In this document: positions 55,053-63,207 of the stretch, piece by piece
How positions within the stretch are numbered: the first letter of the stretch is position 1
Layout: each line of letters opens with the position of its first letter
Assembly: GCF_021764745.1 (NCBI RefSeq)
Contig: NZ_JAETXX010000004.1
Span: forward strand, 203,268 to 267,267
Direction: 5' to 3'
DNA from: Joostella atrarenae
Lineage (GTDB): Bacteria; Bacteroidota; Bacteroidia; Flavobacteriales; Flavobacteriaceae
Length of the DNA: 64,000 nucleotides
Notes under the pieces: model-generated
The model's database searches: none
The model's input: only the letters and a program-made list of their open reading frames with translations
Told to the model about the DNA's origin: nothing
Program-made: the position numbers and the translations under genes

Positions 55053-56156
55053 TTATTTTTTCTGCGCTAATTTTCTGTTATCAATTCTATTTTGCGCAAT
55101 ATTAAGTGCAGCTTCATGTGTTGTACAATTATTTGTGTCTGCATGATTAAAAATATCTAATGTAGTCTTATAGATATTTTCAGTTTTTCTTAGAATTTCC
55201 TTTTTATCGTAACCTTCTAATTCTGCATAAACATTTATAATACCTCCGGCATTAATTAAAAAGTCTGGCGCATAAGCAATCCCTCTTTCTTTTAATATTG
55301 CTCCGTGTATTTTTTCATCTGCAAGCTGATTATTTGCTGCTCCAGCAATAACCTTCGCATTTATAGCATTTACAGTAGCATCGTTTATCGTTGCACCTAA
55401 TGCACAAGGAGCATAGATATCCATTTCTTGATTAAAAATATCTTTACCAGCAATAATCGTTGCTTTATATTTTTTTGATAGCTCTAAAAGTCTTGCTTCA
55501 TTAATATCTGAAATATACAATTGAGCACCCTCATTATATAAATGATCTACCAAAGTTTCTCCAACGTGACCTACACCTTGAACCAAAACTTTTTTCCCTT
55601 CTAGATTATCATCTCCAAATTGGTAATGCGCAGCAGCTTTCATTCCCATAAAAACTCCGTATGCAGTAATTGGTGAAGGATTTCCTGCTCCTCCTTTTTC
55701 TTCTGAAATCCCAGTAACATAAGGAGTAACTTCACGAACAGTATCCATATCTGCCGTTTCCATACCTACATCTTCCGCAGTAATATACTTTCCGCTTAAA
55801 GAGTTTACAAACTCTCCGAAGCGTCTCATTAATGCAGGATTCTTCTGAGTTTTAGCATCTCCAATAATAACTGCTTTACCACCACCAAGATTTAATCCTG
55901 TAATAGCAGACTTGTAAGTCATTCCACGAGAAAGACGCAAAACATCATTTAAAGCTTCCCACTCGTTCTCATAATTCCACATTCTAGTTCCTCCCAACGC
56001 AGGCCCTAAAACTGTATTATGTATTCCTATTATTGCTTTTAATCCTGTATCTTTGTCCTGACAGAAAACAATCTGCTCATGATCATTAAATGAAAGTTGA
56101 CCAAATACTGGATCAACTTTTTTAAGTTCTGTAGGAGCTATAATTTCTGAAACCAT
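55053..56156 (-). CDS. Glu/Leu/Phe/Val dehydrogenase family (leucine dehydrogenase-like)
   Basis: It oxidatively deaminates a branched-chain amino acid with NAD. Seen in the 367 residues: G-P-A-L-G-G-T-R-M near 51-59, substrate lysines K82 and K94 (M-T-Y-K and G-G-G-K), and the NAD loop Q-G-V-G-H-V-G near 193-199. The glycine-rich leucine dehydrogenase pattern fits better than glutamate dehydrogenase, which is about 450 residues. A TATTTTTG -7 candidate is at 56214-56207 on the minus strand. Confidence 0.88.
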   Translation of the reverse strand: MVSEIIAPTELKKVDPVFGQLSFNDHEQIVFCQDKDTGLKAIIGIHNTVLGPALGGTRMWNYENEWEALNDVLRLSRGMTYKSAITGLNLGGGKAVIIGDAKTQKNPALMRRFGEFVNSLSGKYITAEDVGMETADMDTVREVTPYVTGISEEKGGAGNPSPITAYGVFMGMKAAAHYQFGDDNLEGKKVLVQGVGHVGETLVDHLYNEGAQLYISDINEARLLELSKKYKATIIAGKDIFNQEMDIYAPCALGATINDATVNAINAKVIAGAANNQLADEKIHGAILKERGIAYAPDFLINAGGIINVYAELEGYDKKEILRKTENIYKTTLDIFNHADTNNCTTHEAALNIAQNRIDNRKLAQKK

Positions 56157-56291
56157 ATTATTCTATTTTGTTTGCTTTAGATTTTAATATTGTTAATTTA
56201 TCGTAGCAAAAATAAGAATATTTCAATATAAAAGCTAAAACAAGTCCTTAAATTGAGGATTTATTAAAAAAATTGATTTTAGAGAAAAGTA

Positions 56292-58049
56292 ATGAAGGAA
56301 CTAAGATATATTAACAAATTCTTTAAGAAATATAAGTGGAAATTGATTGTTGGCGTTTTAATTACGATTCTCGCTACAGTCTTTAAATTAGTTTTACCAG
56401 AATATGTTGAGCAATCTGTGAATGTTGTAGAGGAATATATATTAAATGAAGCCTCTGATCTTTCTGAAGTTAAAGCTAAACTTCTTAATTATATTTTAAT
56501 CATAATTGGCTCTGCTACACTATCTGCTTTGTTCACTTTTTTAATGAGACAAACGATCGTTAATATTTCTCGATACATAGAGTTTGACCTTAAGAATGAA
56601 GTTTATGAACAATATCAACGACTCTCTATTAACTTTTACAAGAAAAATAGAACTGGAGATTTAATGAATCGTATCAGTGAAGATGTCGGACAAGTGAGAA
56701 TGTATGCAGGCCCTGCTATTTTATACAGCATCCAAACTGTAACGCTCTTTTTATGTGTGATCCCACTTATGTTTTACACAGCACCAAAATTGGCTGCATA
56801 TACGCTAATTCCGCTCCCTATTCTATCTGTTCTTATATACAATATTAGTAAGGTCATACATAAACGCAGTACTGCGGTACAACAATACCTTTCTAAATTA
56901 TCTACTTTTACACAAGAATCGTTTTCTGGGATATCTGTAATAAAAGCCTACGGAATAGAACCTAGGATTGGCGCAGATGTAGATGCACTAGCAAAAGAAG
57001 GAAAAGATACCAATATGGCACTAGCTAAAGTGAATGCATGGTTTTTTCCATTGATGTTATTACTGATTGGAATAAGTAATATTTTTGTTATTTATGTTGG
57101 TGGGATTCAGTATATAAATGGTGAAATTGCCACTACAGGAGTTATTTTAAAATTCATCATATATGTAAACATGCTTACTTGGCCAGTAGCTACAGTAGGA
57201 TGGGTAACCTCTATAGTTCAGCGCGCAGAAGCTTCGCAGAAAAGAATAAACGAGTTTTTAGAACTTGAACCAGAGATTAAAAATACAAATGAAGGTCATT
57301 CAGAAATAAAAGGGAAAATCGAATTTAAAGATGTTACTTTTACTTATGACGATACCAACATTACAGCTTTAAAGAATATTTCATTCTCTATTAATCAAGG
57401 TGAAACATTGGCAGTTATCGGAAAAACAGGATCTGGAAAATCTACAATATTAGATCTAATCGGGAGACTTTACGATACTTCTTTAGGAAAAATATTAATT
57501 GACGATACTCCTATTGAAGAATTAAATCTAACAGATCTTAGAAATACGATTGGAGCTGTACCCCAAGACGCATTCTTATTTTCTGATTCTATTGGAAACA
57601 ATATAAAATTTGGACATAAAACTGCCACACAAGAAGAAATAGAAACCGCAGCAAAACAAGCTGCTGTTCATCAAAATATTATTGAGTTCACCAAAAAGTA
57701 CGATACGGTTCTTGGAGAAAGAGGTCTAACACTTAGTGGAGGACAAAAACAGAGGGTTTCTATTGCTAGAGCTTTAATCAAAAAACCTCAAATTTATCTG
57801 TTTGACGATTGCTTATCTGCCGTTGATACGGAAACTGAAGAGCAAATTTTAAACAATTTAAAGAACGTTTCTGAAAAAAGTACTACAATTATCGTAAGTC
57901 ACCGTATATCTTCAGCTAAAAATGCAGATAAAATTATTGTACTAGAAGACGGCGAAATACTAGAGCAAGGAACTCATAATCAACTACTAAGCGAGAAAGG
58001 ATATTACCACGAATTATACCAAAATCAAATATCAGAAAAAGAAAACTAG
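56292..58049 (+). CDS. ABC exporter, fused permease and ATPase
   Basis: Six membrane helices (about 15-310) are followed by a nucleotide-binding domain with Walker A G-K-T-G-S-G-K-S-T, Q-loop V-P-Q-D, signature L-S-G-G-Q-K-Q-R and Walker B I-Y-L-F-D-D. The 585 residues are a half-transporter acting as a dimer, of the MsbA/MdlB-like type; the substrate is unknown. It is divergent from the leucine dehydrogenase gene. Confidence 0.92.
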   Translation: MKELRYINKFFKKYKWKLIVGVLITILATVFKLVLPEYVEQSVNVVEEYILNEASDLSEVKAKLLNYILIIIGSATLSALFTFLMRQTIVNISRYIEFDLKNEVYEQYQRLSINFYKKNRTGDLMNRISEDVGQVRMYAGPAILYSIQTVTLFLCVIPLMFYTAPKLAAYTLIPLPILSVLIYNISKVIHKRSTAVQQYLSKLSTFTQESFSGISVIKAYGIEPRIGADVDALAKEGKDTNMALAKVNAWFFPLMLLLIGISNIFVIYVGGIQYINGEIATTGVILKFIIYVNMLTWPVATVGWVTSIVQRAEASQKRINEFLELEPEIKNTNEGHSEIKGKIEFKDVTFTYDDTNITALKNISFSINQGETLAVIGKTGSGKSTILDLIGRLYDTSLGKILIDDTPIEELNLTDLRNTIGAVPQDAFLFSDSIGNNIKFGHKTATQEEIETAAKQAAVHQNIIEFTKKYDTVLGERGLTLSGGQKQRVSIARALIKKPQIYLFDDCLSAVDTETEEQILNNLKNVSEKSTTIIVSHRISSAKNADKIIVLEDGEILEQGTHNQLLSEKGYYHELYQNQISEKEN

Positions 58050-58124
58050 TGAATTTGTTGTTTCATTTCATTTTTTTTCACATTTTTGATTTTGTTAACA
58101 AATATAAAAGTATTTAGAGGAATT

Positions 58125-58511
58125 ATGAGCGATAAAGGTTTTGTAGAGAAAGATGAGATATTCTCTAAAGTGTTGAGAGCTGGAAGAAGAACTTATTTCT
58201 TCGATGTAAGAGGGACAAAAGCTGGCGATTATTATTTAACAATCACAGAGAGTAAAAAATTTACCCATGACGACGGGTCTTACCACTACAAAAAACACAA
58301 GATTTATCTTTACAAAGAAGATTTTGCTGCTTTTAAAGAGAATTTAGAAGAGATGATTGACTTTGTAATCAATGAAAAAGGTGAAGAAGTAATTTCTGAA
58401 CGTCATCAAAAAGACTTCAAGAAAGATGTGTACGGAGAAGATGAAAGTGTAGAAGTTGGTGAAGAAGTAACAACAGAAAAGTTTACAGATATTAGTTTCG
58501 ACGATATATAA
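58125..58511 (+). CDS. PUR-family (DUF3276) nucleic-acid-binding protein
   Basis: The ATG at 58125 gives 128 residues starting M-S-D-K-G-F-V-E-K; an upstream in-frame start at 58086 would add 13 residues unlike the family. The region 8-95 (A-G-R-R-T-Y-F-F-D-V-R, then Y-Y-L-T-I-T-E-S-K-K) is a PUR repeat, which binds single-stranded DNA or RNA; the Borrelia member BpuR is a known example. The acidic tail is typical. A bidirectional terminator follows. Confidence 0.85.
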   Translation: MSDKGFVEKDEIFSKVLRAGRRTYFFDVRGTKAGDYYLTITESKKFTHDDGSYHYKKHKIYLYKEDFAAFKENLEEMIDFVINEKGEEVISERHQKDFKKDVYGEDESVEVGEEVTTEKFTDISFDDI

Positions 58512-58524
58512 AACTAAAGAACAT

Positions 58525-58558
58525 TAAAAAAGCCGCTATTAAAAATAGTGGCTTTTTT
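58525..58558. terminator. Bidirectional terminator between the PUR and CsaA-like genes
   Basis: AAAAAAGCCGCTATT / AATAGTGGCTTTTTT stem with one G-U pair and a 4-nt loop. Confidence 0.85.
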
Positions 58559-58563
58559 ACTTA

Positions 58564-58902
58564 CTAACCTATCCTTAATCCATTTTCTATTTTAAAATCT
58601 GGACTTAATAAAGTTACATCGTTCTCTTCTCCTACTGCACCTACAACTAAACATTCACTCATAAAGTTTGCAATTTGCTTCTTAGGAAAATTAACAACTG
58701 CAATTACTTGTCTATTTAATAAGTCTTGCTTTTTATACCTTTTTGTAATTTGGGCTGACGTTTTTCTAACTCCAATTTTAGCACCAAAATCGATTATTAA
58801 TTTATACGCAGGAATCCGTGCCTCTGGAAAATCGTGCACCTCAAGAATAGTTCCGACACGCATTTCCACTTTTAGGAAATCACTCCAACTTAATTCTGAC
58901 AT
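58564..58902 (-). CDS. tRNA-binding domain protein, CsaA type
   Basis: The 112 residues form a single OB-fold tRNA-binding domain: V-E-M-R-V-G-T-I-L-E-V near 11-21, Q-V-I-A-V-V-N-F near 65-72, and S-E-C-L-V-V-G-A near 83-90. CsaA acts as a secretion-linked chaperone in Bacillus and the same fold occurs in MetRS tails. It lies 6 bp after the upstream small gene on the same strand. Confidence 0.9.
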   Translation of the reverse strand: MSELSWSDFLKVEMRVGTILEVHDFPEARIPAYKLIIDFGAKIGVRKTSAQITKRYKKQDLLNRQVIAVVNFPKKQIANFMSECLVVGAVGEENDVTLLSPDFKIENGLRIG

Positions 58903-58908
58903 TTATTA

Positions 58909-59211
58909 TTAAACTATTTTAAGTTTCTCAATCATCTCTTTGGATATATTACCAGCATATGCTCCATAGGCATCAACTAGCAGTCCTTTATCCCCTTTAG
59001 AAGTCTCTATAACATAAAGAACAGAACTATCTCCAGGATTTGTCTCTCCCTCAAAACGATAATATTTAACTACCTCAAGCGCTGTTGCTTCGTGTACTTC
59101 CTTTTTTGACTTATTCTCTATTCCAGCATCACATAAATTAAAATCTTCTGTATAACCTTCTTTATTCAAAGCTTTAATTGCTACTGATAAACTTTTGTAT
59201 GATTTTTCCAT
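58909..59211 (-). CDS. Conserved small protein of unknown function
   Basis: This 100-residue protein contains Y-R-F-E-G-x-T-N-P-x-D-S-S-V-L-Y and K-G-x-L-V-D-A-Y-G-x-Y-A, a pattern I recall from Bacteroidota proteins that databases often label phosphoribosylpyrophosphate synthetase. It is far too short for that enzyme and lacks the PRPP-binding motif, so I give no function. It probably shares an mRNA with the CsaA-like gene downstream. Confidence 0.75.
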   Translation of the reverse strand: MEKSYKSLSVAIKALNKEGYTEDFNLCDAGIENKSKKEVHEATALEVVKYYRFEGETNPGDSSVLYVIETSKGDKGLLVDAYGAYAGNISKEMIEKLKIV

Positions 59212-59380
59212 TTTTGGTTTATTTTATTTTTAGGTTGATTAAAAGTTACAAACAAGGAAACAAGTCACCAAAAAATTAAAGAATATTTATGATTTGAAAA
59301 CCTTTTTTAAAACTAGTGGCTCAACTCTTTTTTAAACCAATTTCTTATTTGTATTTTACAAAAAACAGAAACAAATAATT

Positions 59381-59938
59381 ATGGCAAGAACAGAAAGTAA
59401 TATGTTACCACTAGGAACAAAAGCACCTAATTTTAATCTCCTTGACACCGTTTCAGGGAAGAAATTAAAATTAAGTGATGTATATGGTGATAAAGGTACC
59501 GTAGTGATGTTTATCTGCAATCATTGCCCATACGTACAACATTTAAACAAAGAAATTGCTAAACTAGCTAACGATTATAGCGATAGTGATATAGGTTTTG
59601 TTGCAATATCCAGTAATGATGTTGAAAAATATCCTGAAGACGGACCTGATAAAATGAAAATTAATGCAGAAGAAAACGGCTATACATTTCCTTATTTATA
59701 CGACGAGACCCAAGAAGTTGCAAAAGCATATGATGCTGCCTGCACTCCTGATTTTTACGTTTTTGATGCTAGTTTAGAATTAGTTTACCGCGGGCAATTT
59801 GATGATTCTAGACCCGGGAATAGTCTTCCAATATCAGGAAGAGATATTAGGAGCGCCATTGATGCTGCCACGATGGGAAAAACAACATACAAAAAACAAC
59901 AACCAAGCATGGGCTGCAACATCAAATGGAAAGAATAA
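59381..59938 (+). CDS. Thioredoxin-like peroxiredoxin-family protein
   Basis: The 185 residues have an AhpC/TSA-like fold with the motif F-I-C-N-H-C-P-Y-V (C46, C49), a resolving or structural C near 124 (D-A-A-C-T-P-D-F-Y) and a final C-N-I-K-W-K-E. No signal peptide, so cytoplasmic. This group is usually annotated as 'thioredoxin family protein' and its substrate is not known. The next gene is a second redox protein, separated by 131 bp. Confidence 0.87.
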   Translation: MARTESNMLPLGTKAPNFNLLDTVSGKKLKLSDVYGDKGTVVMFICNHCPYVQHLNKEIAKLANDYSDSDIGFVAISSNDVEKYPEDGPDKMKINAEENGYTFPYLYDETQEVAKAYDAACTPDFYVFDASLELVYRGQFDDSRPGNSLPISGRDIRSAIDAATMGKTTYKKQQPSMGCNIKWKE

Positions 59939-60069
59939 TTATGCCTATCTTTAATAACAATCTTTGATTTGTTTTCAAATTAATCTTTAACATTATTTTA
60001 TAATGCGTGTTATCGGATTGAATCATTAATCTAGTAAATTTGTAGAGTATTAATTAAATCAGAATTAAA

Positions 60070-60711
60070 ATGGTAACACTACGATTAGGAGATAAAGCAC
60101 CAAATTTTAAGGCGCAAACTTCAGAAGGAGAAATTGATTTTTATGAATATTTAGGAGATAGTTGGGGAATTTTATTCTCTCATCCTGCAGACTACACCCC
60201 TGTTTGTACAACAGAATTGGGTACAGTAGCTAAATATAAAGATGAATTTGCAAAAAGAAACACAAAGGCTATTGCCTTGAGTGTAGATGGAGTAACATCC
60301 CATAAAGGATGGATTGAAGACATTAATGAGACGCAAAATACAAAGGTAAATTTCCCTATTATAGCAGATGAAGATCGTAAAATATCTGAATTATATGATA
60401 TGATTCACCCAAATGCAGATGCTACCCTTACCGTACGTTCTGTATATATAATTGCACCAGATAAATCTATTAAGTTAATGATTACGTATCCAGCTTCTAC
60501 TGGAAGGAATTTTGAAGAACTTCTAAGAGTTATAGATTCTTTACAACTTACAGCATATCATAAAGTAGCAACGCCAGCAAACTGGAAACATGGAGAAGAT
60601 GTTGTTATTAGCCCTGCCGTTTCTAACGAAGATGCAAAAAATATATTCACCAAAGGTTTTAAAGAAGTTAAACCGTATTTACGTTTAACACCGCAACCTA
60701 ACTTAGATTAG
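60070..60711 (+). CDS. 1-Cys peroxiredoxin (Prx6 type)
   Basis: It reduces peroxides. The peroxidatic C46 lies in P-A-D-Y-T-P-V-C-T-T-E-L, and it is the only cysteine, so it is a 1-Cys form that needs an external thiol. The Prx6-type C-terminal domain (about 165-213; A-T-P-A-N-W-K-H-G-E-D-V-V-I) is present. 213 residues, normal length. TAAATTTG at 60035-60042 may be the -7 box. Confidence 0.93.
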   Translation: MVTLRLGDKAPNFKAQTSEGEIDFYEYLGDSWGILFSHPADYTPVCTTELGTVAKYKDEFAKRNTKAIALSVDGVTSHKGWIEDINETQNTKVNFPIIADEDRKISELYDMIHPNADATLTVRSVYIIAPDKSIKLMITYPASTGRNFEELLRVIDSLQLTAYHKVATPANWKHGEDVVISPAVSNEDAKNIFTKGFKEVKPYLRLTPQPNLD

Positions 60712-60725
60712 GTATAATTAATCAT

Positions 60726-60759
60726 AAAAAAAGAGCAGTTAAAAAACTGCTCTTTTTTT
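60726..60759. terminator. Bidirectional terminator between the peroxiredoxin and YfiT-like genes
   Basis: AAAAAAAGAGCAGTT / AACTGCTCTTTTTTT stem with a 4-nt AAAA loop; it overlaps the YfiT-like stop codon. Confidence 0.87.
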
Positions 60760-61309
60760 ATACCCAATCCTCACGGATAGTTAGTTCTTCTATATGGGCA
60801 TAATGATGCTTACAATGCCAAGCATATACACCTATTAATTCTTTCAATGTAGTTTCTTTATTATTTTCAGGATGTATCAATTTTCGCTGTAATTGATCCT
60901 CAGAAAGATGCTTTAATAAGTAAGCCCAACGTTTATGAAGCCCTTCCAATAAGTATAATGACATTTCTATATCTCCATCAAGAGAATCTCCTAAATCAGC
61001 CCACCGATCTTCATAATAAGCTTTAATAATTGGCTTATCTTCTGTTAGAGCCCATTTAAACCTTATATAACTATTCATATGACTATCGGCTAAATGATGT
61101 ATCAACTGTCTTACCGTCCAACCTTCAGGACGATATTGTGTATCTAACTGGCCATCGTCAAAATCTTCCACTAAAGATTCTAATTTTTCAGGAAAGAACT
61201 CTATCGTCTTAATCCATTTCTTTACATCTTCTTCAGCAATAATAGACGGAGATTCATATACTCCTATAGGATATTGCAAGCTTTTAGGTTCTTTTATTGT
61301 CATGTTCAA
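60758..61309 (-). CDS. YfiT/DinB-family putative metal-dependent hydrolase
   Basis: The 183-residue helical-bundle protein has the three-histidine metal site of the YfiT/DinB fold: H-H-L-A-D-S-H near 70-76 and W-H-C-K-H-H-Y-A-H near 164-172. The group includes thiol transferases that use bacillithiol and metal hydrolases; activity here is not known. Translation may begin at the second methionine (M3). Confidence 0.87.
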   Translation of the reverse strand: MNMTIKEPKSLQYPIGVYESPSIIAEEDVKKWIKTIEFFPEKLESLVEDFDDGQLDTQYRPEGWTVRQLIHHLADSHMNSYIRFKWALTEDKPIIKAYYEDRWADLGDSLDGDIEMSLYLLEGLHKRWAYLLKHLSEDQLQRKLIHPENNKETTLKELIGVYAWHCKHHYAHIEELTIREDWV

Positions 61310-61312
61310 ATA

Positions 61313-61346
61313 TAAAAAATCCTGTTACACGTATGTATAACAGGAT
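61313..61346 (-). terminator. Terminator of the PPIase fusion gene
   Basis: ATCCTGTTA / TAACAGGAT 9-bp stem with a 10-nt loop; a run of six T follows on the minus strand. Confidence 0.75.
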
Positions 61347-61457
61347 CTTAAAAAGTATATTATTATGATAGAAGTTACCTTAACTCTTTCTTTCAAAAAG
61401 ATTCTTAATGTTTAAGCCAAAAACCTTAATTTTCTATAAAAAGTTAACACGAAAATA

Positions 61458-62396
61458 CTATCCTATATTTACTAATTCTACATCAAAAATCAATGTTGCG
61501 TTAGGTGGAATAACTCCTCCTGCACCTCTAGAACCATACCCTAAATGAGCAGGAATTACAAAACGTGCTTTATCTCCTACTTGTAACAAAGAAATCCCTT
61601 CATCCCAACCAGCTATTACTTGACCAGCTCCTAATGTAAAATCGATAGGCTGGTTTCTTTGGTATGATGAATCGAATACTTGTCCGTTTTCTAACTGTCC
61701 TTTATAATGTACAGAAACTGTTTTACCCTTTTCTGCTTTTGGACCATTACCCTTTTGGATAAGCATATAACGCAAACCACTTTCTGTCTTATCAAAACCA
61801 GCAGCAAGCTTCTCTAAAGCTTTTTCAGCATTTGCCTTCTCTTCTGCCAATCTTTTCTCACGAGCACCCTCAAAAGTTCTAAAAGCTTCAACAGCATTCC
61901 AATTTTCTGCCTCTTCTCCTACTCTTACTATTTCTAAACTCTCAATTTTATCACCTTGAGCAATTGCATCTACAACATCTTGTCCGTTTTCAACAAAACC
62001 AAATACGGTATGCTTATCGTCTAGCCAAGGTGTCTCTACATGCGTAATAAAAAACTGAGTTCCGTTTGTACCAGGACCAGCATTAGCCATAGAAAGGACT
62101 CCAGGTCTATTATGTCTTAAAGAAGCGTCAAACTCATCATCAAATTTATAACCTCCATCTCCAGTTCCAGTTCCTAAAGGACAACCACCCTGAATCATAA
62201 AATCATTTATAACTCTATGAAAAGAAATCCCATCATAATATGGCGTCCCTTGAGGCTTCACACTATTTTCCATATTTCCTTCTGCTAAAGCAACGAAATT
62301 ACCTACCGTTCCAGGAGTTTTATCATGAGTTAATTTAACAAGGATCTCTCCTTTTGAAGTATTAAACTTCGCATAGATACCATTTTCCATATGCAC
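61458..62396 (-). CDS. Dual peptidyl-prolyl isomerase: cyclophilin fused to FKBP
   Basis: An N-terminal cyclophilin domain (about 8-155; [13 protein letters not shown] and [10 protein letters not shown]) is joined by a helical linker (about 165-205) to an FKBP domain (about 207-312; [31 protein letters not shown]). Both active-site sets look intact. Cyclophilin-FKBP fusions (CFBP) are known from Flavobacterium. No signal peptide, so cytoplasmic. 312 residues; the third codon is a second possible ATG. Confidence 0.93.
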   Translation of the reverse strand: MHMENGIYAKFNTSKGEILVKLTHDKTPGTVGNFVALAEGNMENSVKPQGTPYYDGISFHRVINDFMIQGGCPLGTGTGDGGYKFDDEFDASLRHNRPGVLSMANAGPGTNGTQFFITHVETPWLDDKHTVFGFVENGQDVVDAIAQGDKIESLEIVRVGEEAENWNAVEAFRTFEGAREKRLAEEKANAEKALEKLAAGFDKTESGLRYMLIQKGNGPKAEKGKTVSVHYKGQLENGQVFDSSYQRNQPIDFTLGAGQVIAGWDEGISLLQVGDKARFVIPAHLGYGSRGAGGVIPPNATLIFDVELVNIG

Positions 62397-62543
62397 TCTG
62401 TATTTAATGTTTAAAGTAGTATTTTATTATTATGAAATTATATGTTCTTTTAAAAATGCCCTAAATTAATATTCTTTAAGCAATCAAAAAATATTAATTT
62501 GAATCAATCTTTCTAAAAAAGGTGTATGTAGATTTTAAATATA

Positions 62544-62574
62544 ACAAAAAACGCTCCACAAGATAGTGGAGCGT
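62544..62574 (-). terminator. Terminator of rpsT
   Basis: ACGCTCCAC / GTGGAGCGT 9-bp stem with a 6-nt loop; a run of T follows on the minus strand. Confidence 0.85.
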
Positions 62575-62603
62575 CAATATATTGTATAACTAAGAACTAC
62601 TTA

Positions 62604-62855
62604 TTAAAGAGCACTAACTCTTTTAGTTAATCCTGACTTTAAGTTTCCAGCTTTATTAGCATGGATAATGTTTCTCTTAGCTAATCTATCGATCATACTA
62701 ATTACAGATGGCAATAAAGTCTCTGCATCTTTCTTATCTTCTGTACTACGTAATTTTTTGATTGCGTTACGTACAGTTTTATGTTGATATTTATTTCTTA
62801 AACGAACTGCTTCGTTTCTTCTAATTCTTTTTAATGCAGACTTATGATTTGCCAT
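62604..62855 (-). CDS. rpsT: 30S ribosomal protein S20
   Basis: The basic 83-residue protein starts [13 protein letters not shown] and ends with [13 protein letters not shown], both typical of S20, which binds 16S rRNA near the bottom of the 30S body. The gene lies 61 bp after the tRNA-Glu pair with no promoter or terminator visible between, so it is probably made from the same transcript. Confidence 0.95.
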   Translation of the reverse strand: MANHKSALKRIRRNEAVRLRNKYQHKTVRNAIKKLRSTEDKKDAETLLPSVISMIDRLAKRNIIHANKAGNLKSGLTKRVSAL

Positions 62856-62915
62856 CTTTTCTTAATTTTTACTAACAGTAGAAATTCTCTCCTGCGCCTT
62901 GTTATACTATTATAG

Positions 62916-62987
62916 TAGTCCGTAGGGGAATCGAACCCCTGTTACCAGGATGAAAACCTGGCGTCCTAACCCCTAGACGAACGGACC
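62916..62987 (-). tRNA. tRNA-Glu (UUC)
   Basis: A 72-nt cloverleaf on the minus strand: acceptor GGTCCGT/ACGGACT (one G-U), anticodon stem CCAGG/CCTGG with loop TTTTCAT (anticodon complement at 62952-62954), T-loop TTCGATT. No CCA encoded. Identical to the copy at 63047-63118. Confidence 0.97.
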
Positions 62988-63046
62988 AATTGCTCTTTCG
63001 AGCTACGGATATTATATCCGTATATTTTAATGAACTTAATCTTTTG

Positions 63047-63118
63047 TAGTCCGTAGGGGAATCGAACCCCTGTTACCAGGATGAAAACCTGGCGTCCTAA
63101 CCCCTAGACGAACGGACC
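63047..63118 (-). tRNA. tRNA-Glu (UUC), second identical copy
   Basis: Same 72 nt as the neighbouring gene, anticodon at 63083-63085. The 59-bp spacer between the two holds two short hairpins (GCTC-TTTC-GAGC and ACGGATA-TTA-TATCCGT), possible processing signals. Confidence 0.97.
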
Positions 63119-63140
63119 ATTATTTCCTTTATTGCGGATG

Positions 63141-63170
63141 CAAAAATACAACTATTTTTAAATCATGCAA
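63141..63170 (-). promoter_or_regulatory. Promoter of the tRNA-Glu-rpsT unit
   Basis: On the minus strand TTG (63170-63168), a 19-bp spacer and TATTTTTG (63148-63141); transcription would start about 16 bp before the first tRNA. Confidence 0.8.
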
Positions 63171-63207
63171 CACTTAGAAAAGTTTTTTTTATTTTTTTTT
63201 ATCTCCA

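Noticed and set aside
58909..59211. Label as phosphoribosylpyrophosphate synthetase
   Set aside because: Only 100 residues and no PRPP-binding motif; that database label is probably passed on in error.
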